A DNA stretch of 64,000 nucleotides. It comes from Caecitellus pseudoparvulus. Its lineage: Eukaryota; Bigyra: Bicosoecida. A program made the translations under genes and the position numbers. This document shows, one piece after another, positions 1 through 10,429 of this stretch. Every line of letters begins with the position of its first letter. The stretch's first letter is position 1. The notes beneath the pieces are model-generated. The model searched no databases, was not told the origin of the DNA, and saw only the letters and a list, made by a program, of their open reading frames with translations. The stretch lies in the NCBI GenBank assembly GCA_965644315.1, contig CBFFRQ010000031.1, forward strand, positions 1 to 64,000, in the 5' to 3' direction.

Positions 1-1146
1 AACCCTAACCCTAACCCTAACCCTAACCCTAACCCTAACCCTAACCCTAACCCTAACCCTAACCCTAACCCTAACCCTAACCCTAACCCTAACCCTAACC
101 CTAACCCTAACCCTAACCCTAACCCTAACCCTAACCCTAACCCTAACCCTAACCCTAACCCTAACCCTAACCCTAACCCTAACCCTAACCCTAACCCTAA
201 CCCTAACCCTAACCCTAACCCTAACCCTAACCCTAACCCTAACCCTAACCCTAACCCTAACCCTAACCCTAACCCTAACCCTAACCCTAACCCTAACCCT
301 AACCCTAACCCTAACCCTAACCCTAACCCTAACCCTAACCCTAACCCTAACCCTAACCCTAACCCTAACCCTAACCCTAACCCTAACCCTAACCCTAACC
401 CTAACCCTAACCCTAACCCTAACCCTAACCCTAACCCTAACCCTAACCCTAACCCTAACCCTAACCCTAACCCTAACCCTAACCCTAACCCTAACCCTAA
501 CCCTAACCCTAACCCTAACCCTAACCCTAACCCTAACCCTAACCCTAACCCTAACCCTAACCCTAACCCTAACCCTAACCCTAACCCTAACCCTAACCCT
601 AACCCTAACCCTAACCCTAACCCTAACCCTAACCCTAACCCTAACCCTAACCCTAACCCTAACCCTAACCCTAACCCTAACCCTAACCCTAACCCTAACC
701 CTAACCCTAACCCTAACCCTAACCCTAACCCTAACCCTAACCCTAACCCTAACCCTAACCCTAACCCTAACCCTAACCCTAACCCTAACCCTAACCCTAA
801 CCCTAACCCTAACCCTAACCCTAACCCTAACCCTAACCCTAACCCTAACCCTAACCCTAACCCTAACCCTAACCCTAACCCTAACCCTAACCCTAACCCT
901 AACCCTAACCCTAACCCTAACCCTAACCCTAACCCTAACCCTAACCCTAACCCTAACCCTAACCCTAACCCTAACCCTAACCCTAACCCTAACCCTAACC
1001 CTAACCCTAACCCTAACCCTAACCCTAACCCTAACCCTAACCCTAACCCTAACCCTAACCCTAACCCTAACCCTAACCCTAACCCTAACCCTAACCCTAA
1101 CCCTAACCCTAACCCTAACCCTAACCCTAACCCTAACCCTAACCTA
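1..1146. repeat. Telomere, (CCCTAA)n C-rich strand
   Basis: About 190 uninterrupted copies of CCCTAA. Because the C-rich strand reads 5' to 3' into the window, this is the left terminus of a linear chromosome with TTAGGG telomeres. Unique sequence starts at about 1147. Confidence 0.99.
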
Positions 1147-1330
1147 AACTTTCCAAATGTCAAGCTAATCACAAGTTGTGAAGTGCTAACATTGCCTAAT
1201 CCAGGCGCTCGTGCACCCAAGTGTGGTGTTGCACAGTGCTTGCTGGTTGGGTGGTGCGCACCGGGGCGGGGTAGTGCGAATTCCGCACACCATCGCACCG
1301 TGGCTCCCAGTTTGCGCCCTCGGTCGGGGC

Positions 1331-3456
1331 ATGCACCTGGGATCGACATCAAAAGCATCATTGACAAGCATCATGAACGCCCAAGTGGATCAAGTCCTGG
1401 GGGTCCTCTTCGTGGAGGGGTGCCTGAAGCGCAAGCAAGTGCTCGGCCCCAGAACAGGTGTCTTCACTGACATGCCACGTCGGGGTGCCGCACGCACCTT
1501 CGAGCTTGGAGGACCCCTGCCCAAGACTGATCATGATAGTTCATCTTCGGCACGGGACATGTGGCTCGAGGTCTATGGGGAAGCCGCCGAACGGCTGATC
1601 CCAGGGCTGAGTGCGGAATTCGGCAACGCCAATGCGGCCCTGCGCCAGGGACCCACCGGATCGCCAACCATCCTCGTCACGCTCGGAAGTGAGGGTGATT
1701 CACCAACAGTGGCACGTCAACTTCGCATTCTTGCTGCTCAAGAGGACGACTTCGCCATTCGAGTCGGCCAAGGTGGGTTCGTCGCCGTGGCCTACACCAA
1801 CACCAAGCAGTTCGCATCGGCGAAGGCGAAAGTGAAGGTGAAGGCCCACCCCACCGCCATCCAAGTGGCCCACCAAGTGACCAAGGAAGCAACCGAAATC
1901 GCCTGCCAGTCAGGTGATGTTGCCAAGGTCATGTGCCTCGTTAGGTCCCACTTCGACCATGGCCCCGTGCCAGCCCAAGCCGTCCGTCCCAGTGTCAGAC
2001 AATCCGTCCCCTCCGAGGGTGATGCACCTGTCGACACCAAGACACCATCGACCTGGACTGACACTCAGCTCGACAAGGCACCGAAGAAGAAGAAGACCCG
2101 TCGAGGCAAGCGAGGAAAGGGCAAGTCAGCCGGACGATCCCTCACCTTCGAGGACGTCTTCATCAAGAACGTCCGGCCACCTGCACCTCGACCAACCTCA
2201 CCACCTGCCACCCAAGGCTCACCCAAAGATACCGTCACCACCCCTGTGGTGCATGCCATGTTGCCTTCATCAAGGGTGCAGCGGGGCGTCGACCGCAAGT
2301 GGCCGTCCCCCACCCCGTCGGGCGAGGCAAGCCCCGAGGTGCACCGGTATCGGCCGTCTGCAGCAGCAGCATGGGAGGTGATCACAAGGGTGGTGCCTCT
2401 TCATGACAGTGTGCGGACACCCGAGCACCTGGCCGAGTACCCCATCAAGCCTGGCCCTCTGGCCGACCTGCTGTCATCGACCCACGTGTACTCTAACGTG
2501 GGGGGCGGGCCTGTGTCCAGGCCTGTCTCGAGACGGCAGCAGGGGAGAGGGTCTTCGAGGCTGGGGACCTCCTCCTACTCCAGCATGCAGCCACCATCAA
2601 CGCTGCCCAGCTTGCCTTCAAGCACATGGTCAGGCAGCTGGAGGGGGTGGTCAGTGACTCGTCCAGCTCGGACATCATGGACGTCGGCCAGAAGCCACCC
2701 TCCCCCTTCCGCTCAGACGGGCAACGGGTGGCCGTCTTCCGCAACATGCTGCACCAGCACTCGCCGGATGACACCTTCCTGGCCCCAGGTACACCACCAG
2801 TCCTGCTTCCCGGCCTGCACCTGCTCATCGACCGCATCAACCAAGGGTACCGTGCCCCAGCCGGGCATGATGACCTTGGCCAGGCCGGCGTCGACCCCAG
2901 CCAGGTTGATGAAGAGGGTGACCAAGAGGGGCACCTCGACGGAGTGCTGTATGCCTTCGCACTTCGAGAGGTGTGGACCGACAACACGGCCCATCTGCAG
3001 CTCATCCTCGTCGACCATGATCGAGGCAAGCTGGTGCTGTGGAACCCCGACATCCCTGACCTCCATGACGAGCTGCCCCTGCACAAGTGCATGACCCGGC
3101 TGGCAGCCGAAGGCATCAACGTCTTGTACCGGATCTGGACCACACCCGAGGCGGGCAGTCCAGCACCCTTCCGGGACAGGCTTCGAGGGGCACTCCAGTC
3201 TCTCCGAGATGACTTCCCCCCCCTGCCTCACAAGGCCACCGACGGCACCGTGCACCCCCAGACCCTCATCGCTGGCAAGGGCACAAGGGTGGCCATGCCT
3301 CATGGGCGGATGACCCGACAGCAGGCCGCCACCCTGGAGGCTGAGGTCAAGGACCCCCTCAAGCGGCTGGTGCCTGAAGACGGCGAGGGTCGCCTGCCCA
3401 AGGTCAAGGATGTGCCCCACATCTCGATCGGGCAGATGGGTGGACGCCTGATGTAA
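1331..3456 (+). CDS. ORF1/gag-like protein of element A, read through a -1 shift
   Basis: The frame is open from at least 1211. In-frame ATG codons lie at 1331 and 1373. Coding character holds in frame 2 to about 2500, then continues in frame 1 to the stop at 3456. Frame 1 has a TAA at 2494, so the change must happen just downstream, at the G6 run 2500-2505. There G GGG GGC is in the correct register for a -1 slip. The protein would be about 708 residues, with a lysine-rich stretch (PKKKKTRRGKRGKGKSAG, nt about 2077-2130) suitable for nucleic-acid binding or nuclear import, then a Pro/Ser-rich linker, then a globular C-terminal part that I do not recognise. ORF1/gag is inferred only from its position in the element. 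A simple indel at the G run is the alternative to programmed frameshifting. Confidence 0.55.
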
Positions 3457-3900
3457 GTCACCTGTGGGGGCATACTCCCTGTGCCACACATGACTGAAGC
3501 TTTGTGTCGCGACCGACGCACATAGCTGACATCGGACATTGGAAAGTCCAACCCAACCTCACCATCACCAACCCAACATCGATACCAACACATCAGGACT
3601 CGGCTCAGTGGAAGGGGAAGGCACTTGCAGCAAGATCTGTGAGGCCGCCCCCAAACCTGAGCCGAAGGGACAGCCGGGCTGGGTCGTGTGCTTGCATCTC
3701 AGCAACACCCAGTCCGTGTCGAGTCCATATCCTCCAGCCCACACCGCCACCCAAGCCAAGCAAGTCGGGTCTCCACCCCTGGACATCGGACCGAGACGGA
3801 CGAGACTGGACTGGACGGACAAGACAAGAGTGGACCGAGACCTGGACCTACACCTCAAGACCATCCCACCGGGGCGGGCGCTGAAGCGCCAAGACAGACG

Positions 3901-3954
3901 GCGACTTATACAACGGACACGAGTCTGTGCTAGTCGCAAAGCCGTGCAAGCGGT
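3901..3954 (+). ncRNA. Conserved 3'-tail RNA structure of element A (two stem-loops)
   Basis: Stem 1 pairs ACGGAC (3913-3918) with GTCTGT (3923-3928) around the 4-nt loop ACGA. Stem 2 pairs CCGT (3942-3945) with GCGG (3950-3953) around a GCAA (GNRA) tetraloop, plus a closing G-U. The 12-nt linker ends in GTCGCAAA. Elements B and C have the same layout and spacing. The likely role is recognition of the element RNA by its reverse transcriptase. Confidence 0.65.
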
Positions 3955-4071
3955 GCCGTCGTGGTGTCTGTGTCACTGCATTCTGTTGTGGCGCAGGTGG
4001 CACCACATGTCCAAGCCCAAGCTGTACCATGATGTAGCCTGCATGGAGGCAATCTGCAATGCATTGAGTAG

Positions 4072-4090
4072 CTAACCCTAACCCTAACCT
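4072..4090. repeat. Interstitial telomere repeat between elements A and B
   Basis: CTAACCCTAACCCTAACCT, three units of the terminal repeat, lies exactly between the 3' end of A and the 5' edge of B. It marks a former chromosome end. Confidence 0.95.
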
Positions 4091-7000
4091 TCGGGTGAAG
4101 CTTGGCATACGATCTCATGCAAGAGTCTCATCAGCACGACAGGTAGCCGCTCCGCCCTGGTGGTCTTCAGCAACCGAAGAAGGGAAGGTCGCACAGCAGA
4201 CCTTCAGGACGTGCCTCGATGAGGCGACGAGGATGGAAGAGGCACAGCATCCCCCCACCTCTGCCTGGACTCTACAGTGCATGAACACTGCGATTGCCCA
4301 AGCTGCGAAAGAAGCTCACGCAATCTCAAGAGTGCCCCGGACTGAGCTCCCACAACCGCAAACCGCCATCCAAACCCAAAGCCGAGTAAAGAAGCGCATG
4401 ACAGCGCGAGTGTCGCAAATCAAAAGAATTCGAGAGCGGGTCAAGCGGCGTCTAGTGCTGATCCAATCTGGAGGAGCGATGGCCCCAGCCTCTCTCAAAC
4501 TCCAAGTACAGGAGCAACTCTCAATGCTGGAGGAAGATGAGAGCAGCTGTCTGAGGGAGAGAAAGACGGCAATGCGCACCTGCACCCGACTCACTGCCAA
4601 GCTGAGGAAGAAGACCCTTGCTTGTGTCAAAGCACGCATCAAAGACCTGGCTAAGTCTGACCCCTTCAAAGCTCATGTGCACATCCGCCGGCTTTCAGGG
4701 AGGCCGCGCAACTCGGGCAGCTCGGCAATATCTTCAGTCATGACAGACACAGGATCCCTCAGCTCAGATCCTGACACACTACGTCAAGAGGTGGCGAAAC
4801 AAATGGGTGCCATCATCAGCAAACCTACTCTCCCTCGCACACCACTGAAGTATGGACTTGGTCGATTCCTTCCTTCATCAACTCCGGAGTTCCAGCCCCC
4901 AGAAGACTGGCTTCCAAACACATCAGAGGTCCTCCGCTGTATAACAGCACTGAGCCTGCACCGCCACCCCGGCTCAGGAAAGTTTCAGGCGGAGCATATC
5001 AAATACGCAAGCACACCCTTTCGCCTTGCATATGCTCAGACCTTGATCAACTCCCTGTCAAGCGGAACGTGCCCTGAGCTGTACCATGATGGAATAGGTA
5101 CCCTGATCCCGAAGAAGACGAGCGAGGTGGGCCGGCCGGCATCCTACAGACTGATTGTCTGTAGGCCAGCCCCTGCAAAGCTGTTCTTCTCAGCAGTGGC
5201 GGCCTCCCTGGAAAAGTGGATGTCCAGCTGGATATCTCCTGAGCAGGCAGGCTTCACAGCCCGACGCAACACTCACGAACAAGTCATCGCTCTCCAAGAA
5301 GCAGTCAAAGGGCATTTGCGACACTCACCTTCAACTCGACAAGTCCTTATCTTGTTTGTTGATTTCAAAGGGGCGTTTGACTCGGTCAGCCATTCTTGCA
5401 TCACGGAGATCCTCAGAGATGCAAAAGTCCCTGCTCCGCTCCTCAATCTGGTCAACAGCTACATGCACAAAGCTACCGTCTCCATCAACACGGCAGCAGG
5501 ACTCTGCCCCCCCCTGCGTGTCACAACGGGTGTTCCCCAAGGGGGTGCTCTTTCACCACTGCTCTTCAAGATTGCAATCGACGTTGTCTCAAAGCGCCTG
5601 GCAGAACTCCCGCAACAAGGGGTCCAAGGCACAGGTATCTCAACTCCTGACGGATACCTCACACACACGTTGTATGCTGACGACTTGGCGTGCTTAGCAA
5701 CCACCCCATCAGGACTGCATCGAATGTTCAAAGAGGTCAAGACAATTGGAGAACGATCAGGGTTGCTGATAAACCCCCGGAAGAGTGGGGTGATGATCAT
5801 CCCTGGTCGTGACGGGACCTCATCACAACACACCAGCGACAGACAGAAGGCCCTGTGGAGATCGAAGTACCTGAGAAGTGGTGAAGAGCTGAAAGTGAAC
5901 GGCACACCCATCATTCGAACTCCCACGTACATGTACCTTGGAGTCCCCATGGCTGAGAACCTCATCCGGTCCAGAGCACTTGCACTTGAGAAGGCGCAGA
6001 TGGCCTGCACACATGCTGGGTTCTCCTGTGGAGCGGTCTTCTCAGGGGCCTGGCTAGGAGTGAAGCTGAAGAACCAGATTGGAAGAGCTATTGTCACATC
6101 CTCAGCCGACTATGTCCTGTGCACACAAGCCAACAGCCTCTTGATACCTCTGCGACAGGTTGACCGGGGCGTGTCCAAAGCCCTGAGCAAGAGCCTTCTC
6201 TGCACACAGAGCTCACTCATGAGGCCACACAGTGCCGCAACACTCGCACTATGCGGTATCAAACCAGCCCACATCAGGTCAACTCAGCTTCGTGTGAACC
6301 TCTTCCGAAAGATGCTTGCACGCCTCCATGATCGCTCCCCCTTGGCAAAGTCCCTCCTCCTCACCATTCCCCAAGCCATAGACATGCTACCACCAAGCAT
6401 CTCGACCGCGTTCGTTGTCCAAAGCACTGTACAACTGCAGCACCACCAAGCCAAACAAACGCCACTACCTTGGGCACTGTTTGGGATCCTTGACCTATGG
6501 ATGTATGGATGTCTGCCCGATCTGAACGATCTGAAAGATGCTTGCCTAGCAGAGGGGTCACGAAAGCAGCAAGCACTCACAGCAGTTCTCACATGTCTGA
6601 AGAAGCCACCACACTCTGCGAAGATCGAGGTGATGGGCATTGCGGTACCACCCATGGCAACTATAGACACCCCTCCGCAGTTTCAGTCACTCACATCATG
6701 GCAGACACGACACCAGGTGGTTGCCTCATATCTGCATGTGGTGCAAACCAAGCAGAGCATAGCAGCCGGCTACTCCGCATCGTCAAGACTCCCAAGCGCC
6801 ATCAAACCACGCCCTCATCATGTTGGCATTGGAGCACAACACTTCACAATGCTGCACCCGATCCCATCTGGGATCAGCCCCCTCCTGTGGGCATGCGCCG
6901 AGGACAAGCCTCTCTGCAACATGGTTCATCAGTGGCAGACACTACAACTCTTACATGGAGGGGATGACCCAACACTCTACTCGACCTGTCCACTGTGTGC

Positions 7001-7163
7001 CACTGAAGTCCCTGCAGACCTCCACCGCCACGTCATCCTCCACTGCCACAACCTCAACACACCAAGGCGAGCAGCCATTGAGAGACTTACAAATCTCCTT
7101 CAAGAATGTGAGGACGAGGCAAGCACTCCGAAGACAACTGTCCAACACCCCCTCAAGCTGTGA
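4091..7163 (+). CDS. Non-LTR retrotransposon ORF2, reverse transcriptase (5'-partial)
   Basis: The frame enters directly from the telomere junction with no ATG near the start, so the N-terminus, where an APE-type endonuclease would lie, is missing. Counting from 4095, residues 1-270 are a basic linker of the kind that joins endonuclease to RT. The RT palm follows: FVDFKGAFDS with catalytic Asp at about 423, then GVPQGGALSPLLF, then YADD at about 527-530. The C-terminus has the zinc-knuckle pattern usual in LINE ORF2: Cys965, Cys968, His979/983, Cys984. The enzyme makes cDNA by target-primed reverse transcription. TGA at 7161 ends the frame, but coding-like sequence resumes beyond it, so this copy may be decaying. 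An element that lacks an endonuclease by design, like rotifer Athena, cannot be excluded. Confidence 0.9.
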
Positions 7164-7740
7164 CTAGAGCCATACGTGCCAGCTTCACTAACTTGTGCGT
7201 TCCGGAAGACCATGAAGAAGCCATGTACCGCCTCATTCTCTGTGGTCAATGGCCATGGTATTGGGGACAAGGCGATACAGGCCAACAAACATCCAGAGAG
7301 CAGGCCAGTGTGTACAGCTTCCCATACATAAGGTTCCACAAGGGGACACAGACAAGATCTCCACCCCGCTCTTGGAAGGATCTCCAGCGGCGCGCTGCTG
7401 AGTTTGCTGGGGACGCATGGCGAGCAATCGTGGCAGCCCTTCTTCGAGACAGGCACCCTGATAGACTCCATGTACATTCCCATGCAAGGCATCTCTGGTG
7501 GTCAGTGTTTGGCAGAGACACTCCACTACCTGGGCACAGAGACGCAGATCCCTCTGTAGTCACTAAGCATCCCCGACCACCCAAACCTGCAAGAATTAGA
7601 CGCTTTTTTCCAGCACGAGCCGGACAAGTACCTTCCCATGAAGGCAAGGTACAGCAAACTTTGCGGAGTATGCTTCGCCGGAACGTGGACGCTCAACACG
7701 ACAGCCCCTGACAATTCCCGCACTCAACCACCCTCTAAAA
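7160..7740 (+). pseudogene. Degenerate continuation of ORF2
   Basis: After the RT stop, protein-like sequence continues in pieces. From 7160 in the -1 frame there is an acidic/aromatic stretch. From about 7450 in the original ORF2 frame there is sequence reading ISGGQCLAETLHYLGTE, a TAG at 7557, then a segment ending CGVCFAGTWTLN before about 7740. These look like the C-terminal part of ORF2 broken by frameshifts and stops, or a separate small decayed ORF. No domain was recognised. Confidence 0.35.
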
Positions 7741-7837
7741 AGTGTGGCGAGGGTCGTCATGTCCCCCCCAACCGACCCACATGCTCCTAGACACCACCTT
7801 CGATTCCAAACATTAGAACAAACAACGCCCTCACAGC

Positions 7838-8834
7838 ATACACAGGCCATGCAACCTGTCCGTTCCTGGATCCTGACCATGCAGCACCGCTGCGTGCCGC
7901 CCGTCGCCCTCCAACACCTCCTTCATGGCCAATCCGCCGGCCCACAGGCCGCCACACCATCCCATCCGGGCCACGATACTGACCTGACAGCATACACAGG
8001 CCATGCACCCTGCCTGCTACTGGATCCTGACTGCGCAGCACCGCTGCGTGCCGCCCGTCGCCCTCCAACACCTCCTTCATGGCCAATCCGCCGGCCCACA
8101 GGCCGCCACACCATCCCATCCGGGCCACGATACTGACCTGACAGCATACACAGGCCATGCACCCTGCCTGCTACTGGATCCTGACCATGCAGCACCGCTG
8201 CGTGCCGCCCGTCGCCCTCCAACACCTCCTTCATGGCCAATCCGCCGGCCCACAGGCCGCCACACCATCCCATCCGGGCCACGATACTGACCTGACATCA
8301 TACACAGGCCATGCACCCTGCCTGCTACTGGATCCTGACCATGCAGCACCGCTGCGTGCCGCCCATCGCCCTCCAACACCTCCTTCATGGCCAATCCGCC
8401 GGCCCACAGGCCGCCACACCATCCCATCCGGGCCACGATACTGACCTGACAGCATACACAGGCCATGCACCCTGCCTGCTACTGGATCCTGACCATGCAG
8501 CACCGCTGCGTGCCGCCCGTCGCTCTCCAACACCTCCTTCATGGCCAATCCGCCGGCCCACAGGCCGCCACACCATCCCATCCAGGCCACGATACTGACC
8601 TGACAGCATGCACAGGTCATGCACCCTGCCTGCTACTGGATCCTGACCATGCAGCACCGCTGCGTGCCGCCCGTCGCCCTCCAACACCTCCTTCATGGCC
8701 AATCCGCCGGCCCACAGGCCGCCACACCATCCCATCCAGGCCACGATACTGACCTGACATCATACACAGGCCATGCACCCTGCCTGCTACTGGATCCTGA
8801 CCATGCAGCACCGCTGCGTGCCGCCCGTCGCCCT
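7838..8834. repeat. 154-bp tandem repeat inside element B
   Basis: The marker CACAGGCCAT recurs at 7841, 7995, 8149, 8303, 8457, 8611 and 8765, an exact 154-bp period. There are six full units and a seventh that breaks off at about 8834. Units differ by only a few substitutions. Since 154 is not a multiple of 3, the 95-residue ORFs in both orientations are by-products of the array. It lies in the 3' untranslated part of the retroelement. Confidence 0.95.
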
Positions 8835-9300
8835 GTTTGCGTTTGTCTGCTGACAGCGCACCAGCCCTCACAGCCCCAGCAAGTGGTGAAGTCAGGATCC
8901 CGTGACGCGACACGATTAAATGATGCAGGACTTGCACGATGATAACACTTTGTCCAAGCAGTTGATTTGTTCGTGCTGCAACAGTCGCTCCACAGCTCAT
9001 GGGCTCACCTGTACAATTGCGGAAAACGCACATGGATCCTTCGATTTCCGCACACGCACCTGCTCTCCAAAGCCATGAAACCGGCGCACGTGCAAAGAGA
9101 ATGCCCTTTCAGTGACTAATTTTACGTTCCTGCATAAAATGGTGTTGAGATTTTGACTGAAAAGTGTGAGCCCCGGTGTGATTGCCTGGTTTGCTGAACT
9201 ATGGCATTTACAAGTTTCGTGAATGATGGGAAAATCAGTGTTTCGAGGACCACCAAGACCTTTTCCTTTTGGAGCGGATACTGAAGTATCCTAGCACATG
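8835..9300 (+). other. Unique 3' region of element B without a gene
   Basis: No convincing reading frame. It links the tandem array to the structured 3' tail. Confidence 0.5.
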
Positions 9301-9354
9301 GCGACATATATAACGGACTTAAGTCTGTGTTTGTTGCAGAGCCATGCAAATGGT
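9301..9354 (+). ncRNA. Conserved 3'-tail RNA structure of element B
   Basis: Stem 1 pairs ACGGAC (9313-9318) with GTCTGT (9323-9328), loop TTAA. Stem 2 pairs CCAT (9342-9345) with ATGG (9350-9353) around GCAA, plus a closing G-U. Relative to A, the third pair of stem 2 changes from G-C to A-U, a compensatory change. The linker is again 12 nt and ends GTTGCAGA. Confidence 0.65.
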
Positions 9355-9459
9355 AGCCATGCTGATGTGAGTGACCGCCTCGCGGTTTGTAACATCTACT
9401 GTGAAGCTCCAGCTGAACCGCACATGAACAAGTGTGGAAGTGAAATGCATTACATCTGA

Positions 9460-9672
9460 CTAACCCTAACCCTAACCCTAACCCTAACCCTAACCCTAAC
9501 CCTAACCCTAACCCTAACCCTAACCCTAACCCTAACCCTAACCCTAACCCTAACCCTAACCCTAACCCTAACCCTAACCCTAACCCTAACCCTAACCCTA
9601 ACCCTAACCCTAACCCTAACCCTAACCCTAACCCTAACCCTAACCCTAACCCCTAACCCTAACCCTAACCCT
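9460..9672. repeat. Interstitial telomere array (about 35 units)
   Basis: (CTAACC)n between the 3' end of element B and the virophage-like fragment, with one extra C near 9651. The array adjoins the broken helicase gene at 9673, so it records telomere addition at a break inside viral DNA. Confidence 0.97.
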
Positions 9673-10388
9673 GCTGCTTTTTGTCCTCTTGTTGTTCCTC
9701 CTGTGAGTTCTTCAAAATATACGCAAACTTTAGCCATTAGTTCCATATTAAATTTTTCAATTAGTGGTTGAGATGATGAATTAATAACATTCTTAAGCCC
9801 TAGCATATCTTCAATAAATCTAATTAATGTAGATTTGCCGCAACCTTCAGGACCTTTTAAAACTATCATAGACGTATTTTTATTACCTTGAATCATATTA
9901 GCTATCCATTTAATTAAATAATTATAATTCTCCTCGTTTCCATTTGATAAGACACGTAAGAAATAATTTTTTAGTAAATAATCAACTTTCTCTTTTAAAT
10001 CGTCTGATGTTTGTTCGTATGGTTCAGGTTTAAATTTGAGAGGTGGTAATAAATTAAATTGGTTTTCTTTTAATTCTTCGTGATGAAATTTAACAACTGC
10101 TTTTTTAAATCCAATATATGAATTTTTGAACCAATATTTTAAAGGCTTAGGAAACACTTGTAATTTTTTATTAAAAATTTTATCAGATATGAATTTATCA
10201 TTAACTATGTATTTTTCAGCATCTTCACATTTAAAAATGGTTTTAGATATGTAAGCCTTACATTTTAATAATAAATCATCATCTGTTATATTCTTATTAC
10301 GTGCTTTTTTAACTATGTCTTCTATTGCTTCTTCTTCATACATTTTAATAAGTTTATCAATTGCGAATTTTGGTTGTTGAATATCCAT
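9673..10388 (-). pseudogene. SF3 (D5-like) helicase, C-terminally truncated by telomere repeats
   Basis: About 238 codons from ATG 10388 (MDIQQPKFAIDKL). An ATG at 10427 is less likely because the TCTA promoter box lies between the two. The AAA+ core begins with a segment rich in aromatic and basic residues. The Walker A motif GPEGCGKST is at residues about 178-186 and a Walker B-like KVCVYFEEL at about 220-228. Motif C and the arginine finger are absent because the gene ends at the telomere array. In virophages this ATPase unwinds DNA for replication. The frame runs on through the telomere repeats as Gly-Leu then Val-Arg dipeptides to 9450. A protein without the sensor regions should be inactive. 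Confidence 0.85.
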
Positions 10389-10400
10389 TATATAATATAC

Positions 10401-10404
10401 TAGA
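10401..10404 (-). promoter_or_regulatory. TCTA late-promoter-like box upstream of the helicase
   Basis: On the minus strand, TCTA in an AT-only context sits 13 nt before the ATG at 10388. Mavirus genes and late genes of its helper virus CroV use a TCTA core flanked by A/T at this distance. Further TCTA copies on this strand lie near 10468 and 10481. Confidence 0.5.
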
Positions 10405-10429
10405 TAAAATATTTTTTCTTTAAACATAT

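Larger units (their letters stand above)
1147..4071 (+). mobile_element. Telomere-attached retroelement A (ORF1 only, no reverse transcriptase)
   Basis: A block bounded on both sides by telomere repeats: the terminal array before it and CTAACCCTAACCCTAACC directly after it. It holds one long gag-like reading frame followed by about 600 bp of 3' non-coding DNA. Its last 170 bp match the tails of elements B and C: a GGCGACTTATACAACGGAC box, two stem-loops, and an AATGCATT palindrome just before CTAACCC. It contains no reverse transcriptase. The sense strand runs from tip to centromere, so the 3' end is the attached end. It is either a HeT-A-like non-autonomous element or a 5'-deleted copy of a longer one. 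Confidence 0.7.
4091..9459 (+). mobile_element. Telomere-attached non-LTR retrotransposon B (5'-truncated, RT-encoding)
   Basis: About 5.4 kb between two telomeric tracts. It starts inside the ORF2 reading frame, so the 5' end is lost. It contains a LINE-type reverse transcriptase, degenerate coding sequence after the stop, a 154-bp tandem array and about 600 bp of unique 3' sequence. It ends in the two-stem-loop module and AATGCATT seen in A and C. The 3' end faces the centromere and abuts CTAACCC, as expected if cDNA was primed from the TTAGGG strand at a chromosome end. I see no poly(A) tail and no target-site duplication. Confidence 0.8.

Noticed and set aside
2510-3094. C-terminal end of the 627-residue frame in element A
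   Set aside because: After the G run this frame is Ser/Trp/Pro-rich shadow sequence. The real coding sequence continues in frame 1.
7838-8834. CRISPR-like regular array
   Set aside because: The whole 154-bp unit is conserved, so there are no variable spacers. It is a plain tandem repeat in a eukaryotic retroelement.
7787-9033. Several 95-139 residue ORFs on both strands, highly similar to each other
   Set aside because: They are translations of the 154-bp satellite in different frames. Period and frame do not match and there is no domain.
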